DNA of 11,684 nt from Entomomonas sp945283395 (GTDB taxonomy: Bacteria > Pseudomonadota > Gammaproteobacteria > Pseudomonadales > Pseudomonadaceae): positions 1 to 11,684 of the forward strand of contig CAMLLC010000029.1 of NCBI GenBank assembly GCA_946480835.1. The letters run 5' to 3'. Both the position numbers and the translations under genes were made by a program. Under the pieces are notes generated by a model. The model saw only the letters and a program-made list of their open reading frames with translations. It was not told where the DNA came from and ran no database searches. This document shows, in pieces, positions 1-7,058 of this stretch; position 1 is the stretch's first letter; each line of letters opens with the position of its first letter.

Positions 1-53
1 TTTCTTTGCTCATAAAATCATTATAGAGTGAAATGATGTCTATGAATCACACA
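1..53 (-). mobile_element. 5' end of an insertion sequence (partial), reading out of the window
   Basis: Bases 2-53 are the exact reverse complement of bases 11633-11684, a 52-bp perfect match. Read leftward, the segment holds a perfect TATAAT and then an ATG at 13-11 that opens a frame MSKE and runs off the window. I read it as the terminal region and first codons of a transposase gene. The IS family cannot be named from this much. The match stops abruptly at base 54, which should be close to the IS/chromosome boundary. Confidence 0.7.
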
Positions 54-61
54 AATATATT

Positions 62-90
62 AAAAACTAAATAGCTTTACTTTGCTATTA
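62..90 (-). terminator. Probable intrinsic terminator of zapA
   Basis: On the minus strand a hairpin with arms AATAGC (84-89) and GCTATT (70-75) and an 8-nt loop is followed by a T-rich run opposite the A-run at 62-66. One bulged base lets the stem extend to CTA/TAG. It lies about 64 bp past the zapA stop codon. The stem is short and AT-rich, so termination may be inefficient. Confidence 0.5.
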
Positions 91-153
91 GATTGAGTAA
101 TATATTAAAAGCTATAAAAATAATGAGATTATCTATAATTTTTATCACTCTCT

Positions 154-402
154 TTACAATAGTTTTTGCTGACCCTCATCACTGTTTTTGTCTTCCATTT
201 CAAGCAACTCATAAGTAATGTTCAGTGCAGCGGTTACTGCAATACGTTCTACACCTATAGCTTTACCACAAGAACGAATCTCTCTCATTATTTTATCTAG
301 ATAATTAGCAGCTCTTTGTAATTTAAGGCGTTTGTCAGCTGGGCAAGTAAGATGATATTCTTTATCTAATATATGTAGTGTTAGCGTTTCTGGCTGTTTC
401 AT
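154..402 (-). CDS. zapA: Cell division protein ZapA
   Basis: ZapA binds the FtsZ ring and cross-links FtsZ filaments at midcell. The 82-residue product has the typical short N-terminal beta/alpha domain: LTLHILDKEYHL at residues 7-18, then CPADKRLKLQRAANYLDKIM at 20-39. A helix follows with the conserved stretch GVERIAVTAALNITYELL (50-67). Usual family members are about 100-110 residues, so the C-terminal dimerising coiled coil is shorter here. The stop at 154 is clean and I see no broken continuation. A GGA lies 8 nt before the ATG. The gene diverges from ygfB, the standard gammaproteobacterial arrangement. Downstream, where 6S RNA and ygfA usually follow in Pseudomonas, an IS end begins about 100 bp away. 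Confidence 0.9.
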   Translation of the reverse strand: MKQPETLTLHILDKEYHLTCPADKRLKLQRAANYLDKIMREIRSCGKAIGVERIAVTAALNITYELLEMEDKNSDEGQQKLL

Positions 403-449
403 ATAGTCTGTCCAATTTACTATTTAAATGGGATATTAATTTTATTCTC

Positions 450-455
450 ATTATA
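450..455 (-). promoter_or_regulatory. Candidate -10 box for zapA
   Basis: The minus strand carries a perfect TATAAT here, about 48 bp before the zapA start codon. The corresponding -35 position (roughly 473-478) reads TACAAA, a poor match to consensus. The call rests mainly on the -10 box and its position in a divergent intergenic region. Confidence 0.4.
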
Positions 456-491
456 CAATTGATTTTTTTCTATTTGTAGATATAGATTGTC

Positions 492-497
492 TATAAT
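492..497 (+). promoter_or_regulatory. Candidate -10 box for the ygfB-pepP-ubiH operon
   Basis: A perfect TATAAT lies about 30 bp upstream of ygfB and would give a 5' leader of some 24 nt. No good -35 is visible at the right spacing. It sits back to back with the zapA -10 candidate, about 40 bp away, so the two divergent units could share a regulatory region. Confidence 0.45.
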
Positions 498-527
498 ACT
501 AGAAAATTTTGGGGTTATTATTTGATT

Positions 528-1091
528 ATGTCGCAATTATTTTCTTCTGCTTATCTGGGTTTAACTAAATTACTTAATGATGCTGGTCATTTTATTAGTC
601 CTGCTGAACTACAAGGTTGTTTATGGGGGCGCATGGTAGCCGGAGGCTGTAATACTAAATTTGAACAGTTAATGGCTGATGTATCAATTATATTAGATGA
701 GGGTGAAATAACATCTGTTCTTCGGCAAGCTATCAATGGCTTACAAGAGATGATAAGTAAAGAGTTAACAGATGGTAGTGTGGTTGTTACCTTACTATTG
801 CCTGATGACGAAACAGCGCTCGCTAAAAGATTACAAGCTATAGTTGAATGGGGACAGGGTTTTTTGGTTGGGTTCGGCATGGTTAAAATAGCTCAACAAG
901 AATCAGCCGAAGTTTTGGAGATTTTGCAAGATCTTGTATCTATTACTCAACTTGGGTGTAATATAGATAAGGCGGATGAAGCAAGAAGTGAAGGTGACTA
1001 TATGGAGTTGGTTGAATTTTTGAGATTGGTCCCTTTACTTATTAATGCAGAATTGAATGCATCTGCTAATTCTAATCACCTAATTCACTAA
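528..1091 (+). CDS. ygfB: UPF0149 family protein YgfB
   Basis: This is a small all-helical UPF0149 protein of 187 residues. The family signature is visible near the N-terminus: SPAELQGCLWGRMVAGG, matching the usual tPaElHG..G pattern. The mid-protein segment LLPDDETALAKRLQAIVEWG and the following helix FLVGFG also fit the family. In Pseudomonas aeruginosa YgfB is known as a regulator affecting the AmpDh3/beta-lactam resistance circuit; here only the family assignment is supported. ATG at 528 is preferred because the resulting N-terminus (MSQLFSSAYLGL) resembles other family members. A TTG at 522 is better spaced from the GGGG at 511-514 and cannot be excluded. The gene is first of the ygfB-pepP-ubiH cluster, 19 bp before pepP. 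Confidence 0.88.
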   Translation: MSQLFSSAYLGLTKLLNDAGHFISPAELQGCLWGRMVAGGCNTKFEQLMADVSIILDEGEITSVLRQAINGLQEMISKELTDGSVVVTLLLPDDETALAKRLQAIVEWGQGFLVGFGMVKIAQQESAEVLEILQDLVSITQLGCNIDKADEARSEGDYMELVEFLRLVPLLINAELNASANSNHLIH

Positions 1092-1110
1092 GGATAATCA
1101 AGGCTATTAA

Positions 1111-2424
1111 ATGTTAACTATCCCAGCTAAAGAGTTTGCACAAAGACGTAGTTTTTTATTAACTCATATAGAACAAGATGCGGTAGTCATAATAAAAGCT
1201 GCAAATAGTTGTGAACGAAATGAGGGTGTTGAATACCCATTTCGGCAGGAAAGCAATTTTTATTATTTATCGGGACTTTGCGAGCCAGAAGCTTTATTGG
1301 TCTTAATACCTAATAGGGTAGAGGGCCAGTTTATTTTATTTTGTCGTAACCGTGACCCTGCTTTAGAAATATGGACAGGATTAAGGGCTGGTCAAGAAGG
1401 GGCAATTAAAAATTATGGGGCAGATCAAGCGTTTTCAATTACTGAACTAGATAATATAATGCCTCAGCTCTTAAATGGACGTTCTACAATTTATTTATTA
1501 ATGGCTACTCAGCAGGGATTACAACAACAATTAGTTGGATGGCTGAATGTGATTAGGGAAAAAATGAGACAACATGCTAAACCACCGCAAACATTTAAAG
1601 CATTAGAACCCATCATCCATGAAATGCGTTTATATAAAAGTAGTAATGAATTAGCAATTATGCAGTACGCTATGGATATTTCTGCAAAAGCACATATCAG
1701 AGCAATGCAAGAATGTAAAGCTGGTCTTTATGAGTATACTCTAGATGCAGCACTAGAATATGAATTTCGCAAAGGCGGAGCTAGGCTAGTAGCTTATAAT
1801 TCCATAGTGGCTAGTGGAGCTAATGCTTGTATTTTACATTACCAAGAAAATAATGCTCAACTTAAATCAGGAGATCTGGTAATGATAGATGCGGGCTGTG
1901 AGATAGCTTGTTATGCGAGCGATATCAGTAGAACTTTTCCAGTAAATGGTAAGTTTTCAGCTGAACAAAAGGCTATATATGAAATAGTATTGGCTGCCAA
2001 TTTAGCTGCTATTGAAGAGGTAATGCCAGGGAAAAGGTATCAAGATTCTCATAATAAGGCGGTGGAAGTAATTACCAATGGATTAGTAGAGTTAGGAATC
2101 TTAAAAGGGAATGTAAAAACTTTAATTGCTAACCAAGCATATAGTGAGTTTTATATGCATAGTACAGGACATTGGCTAGGGTTAGATGTGCATGATGTAG
2201 GCGCCTATCTTATTAGTGGAAAAAGTCGACTTCTAGCCGAAGGGATGGTACTTACTATAGAGCCAGGTATCTATATAGCGCCTGATAACATGCAAGTTGA
2301 TGAGTGCTGGCGTGGTATTGGTGTTCGGATAGAAGATAATGTAGTAGTTACTGCCACAGGTCATAAAGTAATGACAGACAATACGCCTAAAATGCTAGCA
2401 GATATAGAAAGATTAATGGCTTAA
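1111..2424 (+). CDS. pepP: Xaa-Pro aminopeptidase (aminopeptidase P, family M24B)
   Basis: A cytoplasmic dinuclear metallopeptidase that removes the N-terminal residue before proline. At 437 residues it is close to the E. coli enzyme (441). The N-terminal creatinase-like domain spans about 1-165 and includes the ESNFYYLSG motif at 47-55. The pita-bread catalytic domain has all five metal ligands: D260 and D271 in MIDAGCEIACYASDISRTF, H354 in MHSTGHWLGLDVHD, E384 in LTIEPGIY and E408 in GVRIEDN. The second-shell histidines H243, H350 and H361 are also present. The ATG is preceded by AGG at 1101-1103. It lies 19 bp after ygfB and 29 bp before ubiH, so the three genes are very probably co-transcribed, as in Pseudomonas. 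Confidence 0.95.
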   Translation: MLTIPAKEFAQRRSFLLTHIEQDAVVIIKAANSCERNEGVEYPFRQESNFYYLSGLCEPEALLVLIPNRVEGQFILFCRNRDPALEIWTGLRAGQEGAIKNYGADQAFSITELDNIMPQLLNGRSTIYLLMATQQGLQQQLVGWLNVIREKMRQHAKPPQTFKALEPIIHEMRLYKSSNELAIMQYAMDISAKAHIRAMQECKAGLYEYTLDAALEYEFRKGGARLVAYNSIVASGANACILHYQENNAQLKSGDLVMIDAGCEIACYASDISRTFPVNGKFSAEQKAIYEIVLAANLAAIEEVMPGKRYQDSHNKAVEVITNGLVELGILKGNVKTLIANQAYSEFYMHSTGHWLGLDVHDVGAYLISGKSRLLAEGMVLTIEPGIYIAPDNMQVDECWRGIGVRIEDNVVVTATGHKVMTDNTPKMLADIERLMA

Positions 2425-2453
2425 TAACTTTTATTAGTTTGGAGATAATTTAG

Positions 2454-3641
2454 ATGCAACAGAGTGATCTGGTCATTATAGGTGGTGGTTTAGTAGGTGC
2501 TAGTTTAGCGCTTTGCTTGCAATCTACTGCAAAACAGCATGGTTGGCAGATTAGATTGATCGAACCTTATACCATTACTAGTGGTTATCAGCCAAGTTAT
2601 GATGCAAGATCATCTGCAATTTCTTATGGTTCAAAATTAATATATGAACAATTAGGTTTATGGAATTTATTAGTTGAAAAAGCCGAACCTATCACTCATA
2701 TTCAAGTTTCAGAACAAGGACATGGAATTGCTATTGAGATGGATGCAAAAGAAGAGGCTGTTCCAGCATTCGGCTATGTAATTGATAATAGTTGGATTGG
2801 AAAATGTTTGATTGAAGCGCTGGATAATACAGTTGTGCATTGCCAATACAATACTGAAGTGCGTTCTCTCACTCCTTACGCAGAAGGTTATGAAATTACC
2901 TTAGATAATGATGATAAAATAGCAGCTGATTTAGTTGTCTTAGCTGAAGGTGGGCGTTCTGACATACGACAACAATTAGGAATTTATGTTAAGCAGAGAC
3001 CATATGGGCAAATAGCTATTATTGCAAATGTTACTCCTGGTTACCGGCACTTAGGAAGAGCATTTGAGCGTTTTACTACGCAAGGTCCCATCGCATTACT
3101 TCCTTTAAAGGACAATCATTGTGCTCTGGTATTAACTCGTGAGCAGAATGAAGCTAGCCGATTATTAGCTTTAACAGATGAATTATTTATGGAAGAACTG
3201 CAACAAGCTTTTGGTAATAGAATGGGCACTTTTAAAAAGATTGGAAAACGCTATAGTTATCCTTTAATTTTAACTGAATCGCAAGAGCAGGTAAGACCTC
3301 ATCTTGTCTTGTTAGGAAATACTGCTCATGGCTTACATCCTGTAGCAGGCCAAGGATATAATCTTTCTTTAAGGGATACATGGGCATTAGCTCAAACCTT
3401 AATAAAAAGTAGCAAACCACTTGGCGATTTTGTAACACTACAATCTTACTTAAAATCTAGAACCCTTGATCAAAAAAGAGTTATAGAGTTTTCAGATCAA
3501 ATAACTAGATTATTTTCTAACAAACAGGCTATTTTAAAAGCAGGACGTTTCTTTGGATTAGGCTTAGCTAGCATGAATATAATCCCTCCATTTAAACATT
3601 GGTTTACTTTACAAGCTATGGGGCTAGGAGTGAACCAATAA
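2454..3641 (+). CDS. ubiH: 2-octaprenyl-6-methoxyphenol hydroxylase UbiH (FAD-dependent)
   Basis: A class A flavoprotein monooxygenase that hydroxylates the ubiquinone ring during aerobic ubiquinone synthesis. The 395-residue protein has the Rossmann FAD motif GGGLVG at 10-15. The DG-type motif at 164-172 reads AEGGRSDIR, with Glu where Asp is usual. The second FAD motif is GNTAHGLHPVAGQGYNLSLRD at about 288-308. The LHP.AGQG.NL.LRD form separates UbiH/UbiF/UbiI from other monooxygenases, and position after pepP favours UbiH. GGAG at 2441-2444 is 9 nt before the ATG. In Pseudomonas the related ubiI (visC) lies shortly downstream; here an unrelated exported protein follows. Confidence 0.9.
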   Translation: MQQSDLVIIGGGLVGASLALCLQSTAKQHGWQIRLIEPYTITSGYQPSYDARSSAISYGSKLIYEQLGLWNLLVEKAEPITHIQVSEQGHGIAIEMDAKEEAVPAFGYVIDNSWIGKCLIEALDNTVVHCQYNTEVRSLTPYAEGYEITLDNDDKIAADLVVLAEGGRSDIRQQLGIYVKQRPYGQIAIIANVTPGYRHLGRAFERFTTQGPIALLPLKDNHCALVLTREQNEASRLLALTDELFMEELQQAFGNRMGTFKKIGKRYSYPLILTESQEQVRPHLVLLGNTAHGLHPVAGQGYNLSLRDTWALAQTLIKSSKPLGDFVTLQSYLKSRTLDQKRVIEFSDQITRLFSNKQAILKAGRFFGLGLASMNIIPPFKHWFTLQAMGLGVNQ

Positions 3642-3791
3642 ATATCAGTAATCTTTAGTTAAATATAGGCTGAATAACTCTACTAAATATAATAATATAA
3701 AGTAAACTAGTTAAACTAAAACTAATCTAATTAAAAAGGTAAATATTGGTTGGATTTTGTAATTAATGAATCGTTCTAAGGAGTGTTTATT

Positions 3792-4352
3792 ATGCGTTCA
3801 TCTTTTATTTGTGCGGTAGCAACAGTCTCATTAATCATGATGGCACCATTTTCTATAGCAAACGAGCAAGCAGTAACTGCTACTCAAACTACTGTAAATA
3901 GTAATGTAACTCAAGTTAAAGCTATTAATAAGGCAGATAAAGCTGTGATAGAAGCTAATGTACTCTGTCAAAATATACCAGCTATTGATCCCGAAAATCT
4001 TGTACAAGCGCGAGAAACCTATACTAATTATATAGAGCAAGTTTCAGAACTATTTGGTAACAATGCTAAAGATATAAAAAGTGAAACTATAGGCATTAAT
4101 AAAGACCATCAAATGAGTTATGAGTTAAATTCACCTATTAATGTAGTGGGTATTACTTTTAATACAGTGAATATCATTACTTTGAAAGAGCAAAACTATA
4201 ACTATTATCAAATTACTGCAACAAAAAAATTAACCGATACAGATATGGGATTAGTAAATAATATTCCGCAAAATGATAAATTGACAGTATCAACTAAAGA
4301 CAAACAATTATCTATCATGTGTAATGTTAGAACACCTATGCTAGCAAAGTAA
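3792..4352 (+). CDS. Exported protein of unknown function
   Basis: I do not recognise this 186-residue protein. It begins with a clear Sec signal peptide: R2, hydrophobic core at about 4-20, and a likely signal peptidase I site after SIA (residue 23). The predicted mature form is about 163 residues, soluble-looking, rich in Asn, Thr and Lys, with no further membrane segment. It has two cysteines, C59 and C177, which could form a disulfide in the periplasm. ATG at 3792 is chosen because AAGGAG (3778-3783) lies 8 nt upstream; a GTG at 3783 would overlap that ribosome binding site. It stands alone: 150 bp after ubiH and followed by a strong terminator. Confidence 0.8.
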   Translation: MRSSFICAVATVSLIMMAPFSIANEQAVTATQTTVNSNVTQVKAINKADKAVIEANVLCQNIPAIDPENLVQARETYTNYIEQVSELFGNNAKDIKSETIGINKDHQMSYELNSPINVVGITFNTVNIITLKEQNYNYYQITATKKLTDTDMGLVNNIPQNDKLTVSTKDKQLSIMCNVRTPMLAK

Positions 4353-4372
4353 TAAATTAATATGTTACTGTT

Positions 4373-4400
4373 AAAAAGCCGTCATTATGTACGGCTTTTT
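4373..4400 (+). terminator. Intrinsic terminator after the exported-protein gene
   Basis: A perfect 10-bp stem (AAAAAGCCGT at 4373-4382, ACGGCTTTTT at 4391-4400) encloses an 8-nt loop. The run of T at the end of the second arm forms the U-tract. It starts 20 bp after the stop codon and could work in both directions because the arms are flanked by A- and T-runs. Confidence 0.9.
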
Positions 4401-4502
4401 ATTAATTAAGGGAAAGCTATTCCCTATAATCACTAACTATTACCTGATGTTAATATTGTTAAATGTAGGCTGATCTTATTAAGATTTCAAAAATCATATT
4501 AA

Positions 4503-4532
4503 TTTCTATAAAACCTTTTGATTTTATAGAGA
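4503..4532. promoter_or_regulatory. Perfect dyad upstream of fpr, possible operator
   Basis: TCTATAAAA (4505-4513) and TTTTATAGA (4522-4530) form a perfect 9-bp inverted repeat around an 8-nt spacer, extendable by a G-U and a T-A pair. No T-run follows, so it does not look like a terminator. Its arm length and spacing would suit a dimeric regulator. In Pseudomonas fpr is controlled by the LysR-type regulator FinR, but no such gene is present here and the link is speculative. Confidence 0.35.
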
Positions 4533-4648
4533 ATATAAATACAATTAATAAGCTAATATCAAATTAAACTATATAAAAACTTTTCTTCTCTTATTAACTC
4601 ACTTATAGTGTGCGGTCGATACCAATCTATAGTATTATTGGAAATAAT

Positions 4649-4672
4649 AAGCATTTGCAACAATGCTTTTTT
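4649..4672 (+). promoter_or_regulatory. Terminator-like hairpin in the fpr leader, possible attenuator
   Basis: Arms AAGCATT (4649-4655) and AATGCTT (4662-4668) pair perfectly around a 6-nt loop, and four T follow. It ends about 40 bp before the fpr start codon. If transcription of fpr starts upstream, the hairpin would sit in the leader and could attenuate. The stem is short, so it may equally be without function. Confidence 0.35.
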
Positions 4673-4712
4673 AGTTATTATTCTTCATTATATTAGGTTT
4701 GAGGAGTTTTTG

Positions 4713-5489
4713 ATGAGTAAAATGGCTACAGAACGTGTGCTAAGTGTACATCACTGGAATGAAACTTTATTTAGTTTCAAAACGACCCGTGACCCCGGAT
4801 TACGCTTTCAGAACGGTCAATTTGTAATGATTGGTTTAGAAGTAGATGGAAAGCCTCTTTTGCGCGCATATAGCATTGCTAGCCCAAATTATGAAGATCA
4901 TTTAGAATTCTATAGTATTAAAGTACAGGATGGTCCCCTTACTTCGCGTTTACAACATCTACAAGTTGGAGATGAAATTTTTGTAAGCAGGAAACCAACA
5001 GGAACATTGATTACAGGAGATTTATTGCCAGCTAAAAATGTTTACTTCTTAAGTACTGGCACAGGTTTGGCTCCTTTCATGAGCCTTATTCAAGATCCAG
5101 AAGTATATGAGCGTTTTGAAAAAGTAGTGCTTGTTCATGGGGTCCGCTATGTTAGCGAATTAGGCTACCATGATTTCATTAGTAAACAACTACCAGAAAA
5201 TGAATTTTTTGGTGAACTGGTAAAAGAAAAACTTATTTACTACCCAACAGTAACTCGTGAACCTTTCTATAATCAAGGTCGTTTAACTGATTTAATGCGC
5301 ACCGGCAAACTATTTAAAGATATAGGTTTACCTCCTTTAGATAGAGAGCATGATAGAGCAATGGTATGCGGTAGTCCTTCAATGCTAAGTGAAACTTGTC
5401 AAGTACTTGATAGTTTTGGTCTAAATATTTCGCCACGTATGGGAGATCCTGCCGATTATCTTATAGAAAGAGCTTTTGTGGAAAAATAA
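4713..5489 (+). CDS. fpr: Ferredoxin-NADP(+) reductase (subclass IIA)
   Basis: A cytoplasmic FAD enzyme that exchanges electrons between NADPH and ferredoxin/flavodoxin, important for Fe-S supply and oxidative-stress defence. At 258 residues it has the length of the Azotobacter/Pseudomonas enzyme. The FAD motif RAYSIAS is at 51-57, the NADP-binding STGTGLAPFMS at 114-124, and VCGSPSM at 218-224. The C-terminus YLIERAFVEK is the subclass-IIA type. The ATG at 4713 gives the family N-terminus MSKMATERVLSVHHWN and has GAGGAG at 4701-4706, 6 nt upstream. A longer frame from 4608 is rejected. The protein is very close to Pseudomonas Fpr, a main clue to the organism. Confidence 0.95.
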   Translation: MSKMATERVLSVHHWNETLFSFKTTRDPGLRFQNGQFVMIGLEVDGKPLLRAYSIASPNYEDHLEFYSIKVQDGPLTSRLQHLQVGDEIFVSRKPTGTLITGDLLPAKNVYFLSTGTGLAPFMSLIQDPEVYERFEKVVLVHGVRYVSELGYHDFISKQLPENEFFGELVKEKLIYYPTVTREPFYNQGRLTDLMRTGKLFKDIGLPPLDREHDRAMVCGSPSMLSETCQVLDSFGLNISPRMGDPADYLIERAFVEK

Positions 5490-5510
5490 TATATTAATTA
5501 TTATTTTTAC

Positions 5511-5539
5511 TTGCTACTTTTGGCAAGGTTGGGTAATAT
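5511..5539 (+). promoter_or_regulatory. Candidate sigma70 promoter for tpiA-secG
   Basis: TTGCTA (5511-5516) and TAATAT (5534-5539) are separated by exactly 17 bp. Each matches consensus at four of six positions. The predicted start is near 5546, giving a leader of about 24 nt before tpiA. It is the only well-spaced pair in the 80-bp gap between fpr and tpiA. Confidence 0.5.
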
Positions 5540-5569
5540 TTGCGGCCAATTAAATAGACAAGGTTAAAT

Positions 5570-6328
5570 ATGCGTCGCCTCTTAGTAGCAGGTAACTGGA
5601 AGATGCACGGGAACAGTACAAGTATTAAAGTACTGTTAAATGGATTACAGCATTTAACTTGGCAGCAGAATGTTGATATAGCTGTTTTCCCTCCGGCATT
5701 ATTTATTATCCAAGTAGTACAGTCTTTACAATCTACTCCTATTATTATAGGTGCTCAAGATTGTGCTATTAAACCACAAGAAGCTGCTTTAACAGGAGAA
5801 ATAGCTGCTAGTCAATTAATTGATGCAGGATGCAAATTAGTACTTATAGGACATTCAGAGCGTCGCTTATTACTTGCAGATACTGATTCGGTAATTATTA
5901 ATAAATTTCAAGCTGCTCAATCGCAAGGCTTGAAGCCTATACTTTGTATAGGTGAGACAAGAGACCAACATGAAAATAATCAAACATTTACCGTGATTAG
6001 TGAGCAGCTTCATAGTATAATTAAAGCTTTAGGTATAAATGTATTGGCTAATGCGCTACTTGCTTATGAACCTGTGTGGGCTATAGGTACTGGTTTATCA
6101 GCAACTCCTAGTCAAGTGCAAAAGGTACATCAACATATTCGTGCACTTATTGCCAAACAGAATGAAACTATTGCTCAAAATATACAGATACTTTATGGTG
6201 GTAGTGTAAAAGCAAATAATGCCCAAGAACTATTTGCTATGCCTGATATTGATGGAAGCCTCATAGGAGGCGCTTCATTAAATGCAGATGAATTTGATGC
6301 GATTTATCGCATAGCAGGAAATATGTAA
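5570..6328 (+). CDS. tpiA: Triose-phosphate isomerase
   Basis: Interconverts dihydroxyacetone phosphate and glyceraldehyde 3-phosphate in glycolysis and gluconeogenesis, as a cytoplasmic homodimeric TIM barrel. The 252-residue length is normal. All catalytic residues are present: N9 and K11 in AGNWKMHG, H95 in IGHSERR, and E167 in AYEPVWAIGTG, which also forms flexible loop 6. Phosphate-binding loops YGGSVK (209-214) and IGGASL (232-237) complete the site. AAGG lies 6 nt before the ATG. The stop codon overlaps the secG start by one base (TAATG), so the two genes are translationally coupled. Confidence 0.97.
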   Translation: MRRLLVAGNWKMHGNSTSIKVLLNGLQHLTWQQNVDIAVFPPALFIIQVVQSLQSTPIIIGAQDCAIKPQEAALTGEIAASQLIDAGCKLVLIGHSERRLLLADTDSVIINKFQAAQSQGLKPILCIGETRDQHENNQTFTVISEQLHSIIKALGINVLANALLAYEPVWAIGTGLSATPSQVQKVHQHIRALIAKQNETIAQNIQILYGGSVKANNAQELFAMPDIDGSLIGGASLNADEFDAIYRIAGNM

Positions 6329-6813
6329 TGTTAGAATCAATTATTGTTATTATACATTTATTAGTTGCCTTATCAGTTATTGTGCTAGTTTTAGTACAAC
6401 ATGGTAAGGGAGCTGATATGGGAGCTTCTTTTGGTAGTGGTGCATCCAATACAGTGTTTGGAAGTCAGGGTTCTGCTAATTTTCTCAGTAGAACAACTGC
6501 TATATTAGTAGCAGTTTTTTTTATAACTAGTGTAAGCTTAACTTATTATGCTAAATTAAAAGCAGATCCTAGTTTGTTTACACAATCAACGCCTCAAACA
6601 CAGCCTGCCCAGCCAGCTCAGCAACTTCCTGCGGGAGACCAAAAAGTTGATATTCCAACTATAGATCATACTCCTGCACCAGCTAATGATAATAATGCGG
6701 CCTCCAATGAAACTATTCCTAATAGTCCGGCTCCACAAAAGGAATCTAATAAAAAGGCTACATCTAAAGATGAGCATAAACCAACTAAGGCAAATACAAC
6801 CAAACAAAGTTGA
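6328..6813 (+). CDS. secG: Preprotein translocase subunit SecG
   Basis: A small inner-membrane partner of SecYE in Sec protein export. The family part is at the N-terminus: a membrane helix at about 4-23, the conserved loop QHGKGADMGASFGSG at 24-38, and a second helix at about 56-74. From about residue 80 to 161 follows a hydrophilic, low-complexity tail rich in Pro, Gln, Ala, Asn and Lys. E. coli SecG is about 110 residues, so this tail is long; Pseudomonas forms also carry a variable tail. It starts inside the tpiA stop codon and is followed 29 bp later by tRNA-Leu, the usual Pseudomonas order. Confidence 0.93.
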   Translation: MLESIIVIIHLLVALSVIVLVLVQHGKGADMGASFGSGASNTVFGSQGSANFLSRTTAILVAVFFITSVSLTYYAKLKADPSLFTQSTPQTQPAQPAQQLPAGDQKVDIPTIDHTPAPANDNNAASNETIPNSPAPQKESNKKATSKDEHKPTKANTTKQS

Positions 6814-6842
6814 CATAAATAGTAAGTTTAAACCTAAAATGT

Positions 6843-6928
6843 GCTGAGGTGGCGGAATTGGTAGACGCGCTACCTTGAGGTGGTAGTGACCGTAGGTCGT
6901 GTGGGTTCGAGTCCCATCTTCAGCACCA
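6843..6928 (+). tRNA. tRNA-Leu, anticodon GAG
   Basis: An 86-nt class II tRNA with encoded CCA (6926-6928). The acceptor stem GCTGAGG/CTTCAGC pairs with one G-U. The anticodon stem CTACC/GGTAG holds loop TTGAGGT with anticodon GAG, reading CUU/CUC. A long variable arm follows, and the T-arm has the TTCGAGT loop. It follows secG, as in Pseudomonas where rimP-nusA come next. Here an integrase follows instead, so the 3' end of this gene is the likely integration site of the island. Confidence 0.97.
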
Positions 6929-6935
6929 TATCAAA

Positions 6936-6953
6936 AAAGCTTTAATTAGCTTT
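6936..6953 (+). terminator. Weak hairpin after tRNA-Leu
   Basis: AAAGCT (6936-6941) and AGCTTT (6948-6953) pair around TTAATT, 7 bp past the CCA end. The stem is only 6 bp and the T-run is interrupted, so it may help end the tpiA-secG-tRNA transcript but is not a strong terminator. AGCTTTAA also occurs twice in direct order here. Confidence 0.35.
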
Positions 6954-7058
6954 AAACCCTGCAAAACAAGAGTAATAAAGCTTGCATGGTTTTTTATTGT
7001 TTGCTAATCTTGGTTAAACTTGGTACATTTTTGTTAATTTTAGTATCTTAAGGCGACT

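Larger units (their letters stand above)
4401..4712. other. 312-bp gene-free spacer upstream of fpr
   Basis: No supported gene lies here. An open frame runs back from fpr to a GTG at 4608, but it has no ribosome binding site and is not part of the family's N-terminus. The spacer is very AT-rich and contains two inverted repeats, at 4503-4532 and 4649-4672, annotated separately. I find no convincing -35/-10 pair, though a promoter for fpr must lie here because a terminator precedes it. Confidence 0.6.

Noticed and set aside
54..153. 6S RNA (ssrS) downstream of zapA
   Set aside because: Only about 100 bp remain before the IS end, and no 6S-like long imperfect hairpin is visible.
587..880. Minus-strand open frame inside ygfB
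   Set aside because: It is a shadow of an intact conserved gene with no start signals. The same applies to minus-strand frames at 3232-3438, 3831-4040, 6261-6449, 6586-6816, 9018-9356 and 10325-10534.
4608..4712. Upstream extension of fpr starting at GTG 4608
   Set aside because: It has no ribosome binding site and adds 35 residues absent from the family, while ATG 4713 has GAGGAG at the right distance and the family N-terminus.
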